Assembly: GCA_017504435.1 (NCBI GenBank) | Contig: JAFVRD010000015.1 | Span: 1 to 35,096 of the forward strand | DNA from: Lentisphaeria bacterium | GTDB taxonomy: Bacteria; Verrucomicrobiota; Lentisphaeria; Victivallales; Victivallaceae | DNA: 35,096 bases | Direction: 5' to 3' | Shown here: piece after piece, positions 34,862 through 35,096 of the stretch | Layout of the letters: the number at the start of each line of letters is the position of its first letter | How positions within the stretch are numbered: the stretch's first letter is position 1 | Position numbers and translations under genes: made by a program | Notes under the pieces: model-generated | Seen by the model: only the letters and a program-made list of their open reading frames with translations | Told to the model about the DNA's origin: nothing | Databases searched by the model: none

Positions 34862-34949
34862 GGAGAGATGGCTGAGTGGCCGAAAGCACAGGTTTGCTAA
34901 ACCTGCGACGGGCAACTGTCCGAGGGTTCGAATCCCTCTCTCTCCGCCA
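34862..34949 (+). tRNA. tRNA-Ser(GCU)
   Basis: This is an 88-nt class II tRNA with acceptor GGAGAGA/TCTCTCC, anticodon arm CAGGT-TTGCTAA-ACCTG with anticodon GCT (codons AGC/AGU), a long variable arm and T-arm GAGGGTTCGAATCCCTC. G discriminator and encoded CCA are present. It lies 59 nt after rpsO. Confidence 0.95.
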
Positions 34950-34999
34950 TTTTTATGCTCAAATTTTAACAAAATGTCCCCACTTTTCCCCACTTGGGG

Positions 35000-35028
35000 T
35001 TGCAAAATGCCCATTGTTGTGCTATAAT
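35000..35028 (+). promoter_or_regulatory. Promoter of the gene entering at the right edge
   Basis: TTGCAA, 17 nt, TATAAT with TGTGC before the -10: the closest to consensus in the window. It is 30 nt from the ATG at 35059. Confidence 0.8.
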
Positions 35029-35058
35029 CAGCCATAACCTGTTATTTTAGGTATTCGT

Positions 35059-35096
35059 ATGGCAAAAGCAAAAAACAAGGTTGAGTCTGTGAAACT
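35059..35096 (+). CDS. Start of an unidentified protein, cut by window edge
   Basis: Only MAKAKNKVESVK is visible. AGGT about 8 nt upstream and the consensus promoter at 35000 support a real start. The Lys-rich N-terminus is not enough to name a family. Confidence 0.55.
   Translation, partial: MAKAKNKVESVK

Noticed and set aside
1-35096. CRISPR arrays, insertion sequences, prophage or integrase genes
   Set aside because: No regularly spaced direct repeats with unique spacers, transposase motifs or phage genes were seen; the repeats in the adhesin gene are coding.

Overview
The window looks like a chromosomal segment of an anaerobic, probably gut-associated member of the Lentisphaerota (Victivallis-like), within the PVC superphylum. 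This is inferred, not proven. It rests on a pseudopilin with a C-terminal H-x9-DG motif, a giant Pmp-type GGA(I/V)/FxxN beta-helix protein, large secreted glycosidases next to Gfo/Idh/MocA oxidoreductases, HydF, and a ferredoxin/NAD(P) transhydrogenase of the electron-bifurcating kind.

Left part (1-16701) is a carbohydrate locus built around a GntR-HTH/LacI-type repressor (12474-13526). On the minus strand a six-gene run with gaps of only 23-33 nt starts at a good promoter (12375-12403) and leaves the window. It encodes a DegT-type aminotransferase, a secreted CE7 acetyl esterase, an H-x9-DG pseudopilin, a secreted 1191-aa GH42-like protein, a cytoplasmic GH36-like glycosidase and an incomplete Pmp-like adhesin of at least 923 residues. 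Divergently, three genes encode two Gfo/Idh/MocA oxidoreductases flanking an amidohydrolase, closed by an intrinsic terminator. No SusC/SusD pair or sugar transporter is seen. A perfect 16-bp palindrome in the divergent region covers the -35 of the repressor's own promoter, and a 12-bp motif recurs at both target promoters.

Middle part (16702-19996) holds a long structured RNA leader with nested stems, a loop-to-downstream pairing and a U8 run, followed by a 10-codon mini-ORF and a SLOG/DUF2493-type protein. On the minus strand lies rhaA-folE-dtd (L-rhamnose isomerase, GTP cyclohydrolase I, D-aminoacyl-tRNA deacylase).

Right part (19997-35096) begins with hydF ([FeFe]-hydrogenase maturase) and three overlapping genes for NuoE-like, NuoF-like and GltD/NfnB-like subunits. 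Together these match the Stn-type (Sporomusa) NADH/NADP/ferredoxin transhydrogenase, with no H-cluster subunit present. Then come mtaB, a lipoprotein, rsmG, a GT-C membrane glycosyltransferase-like protein and comEC in a tight run, tRNA-Gly(GCC) on the opposite strand, uppS-dxs (isoprenoid supply), rpsO, tRNA-Ser(GCU), and the first codons of another gene. Across the window, promoters share a TGC-TATAwT extended -10 with a TTGCA- or TTGACA -35.
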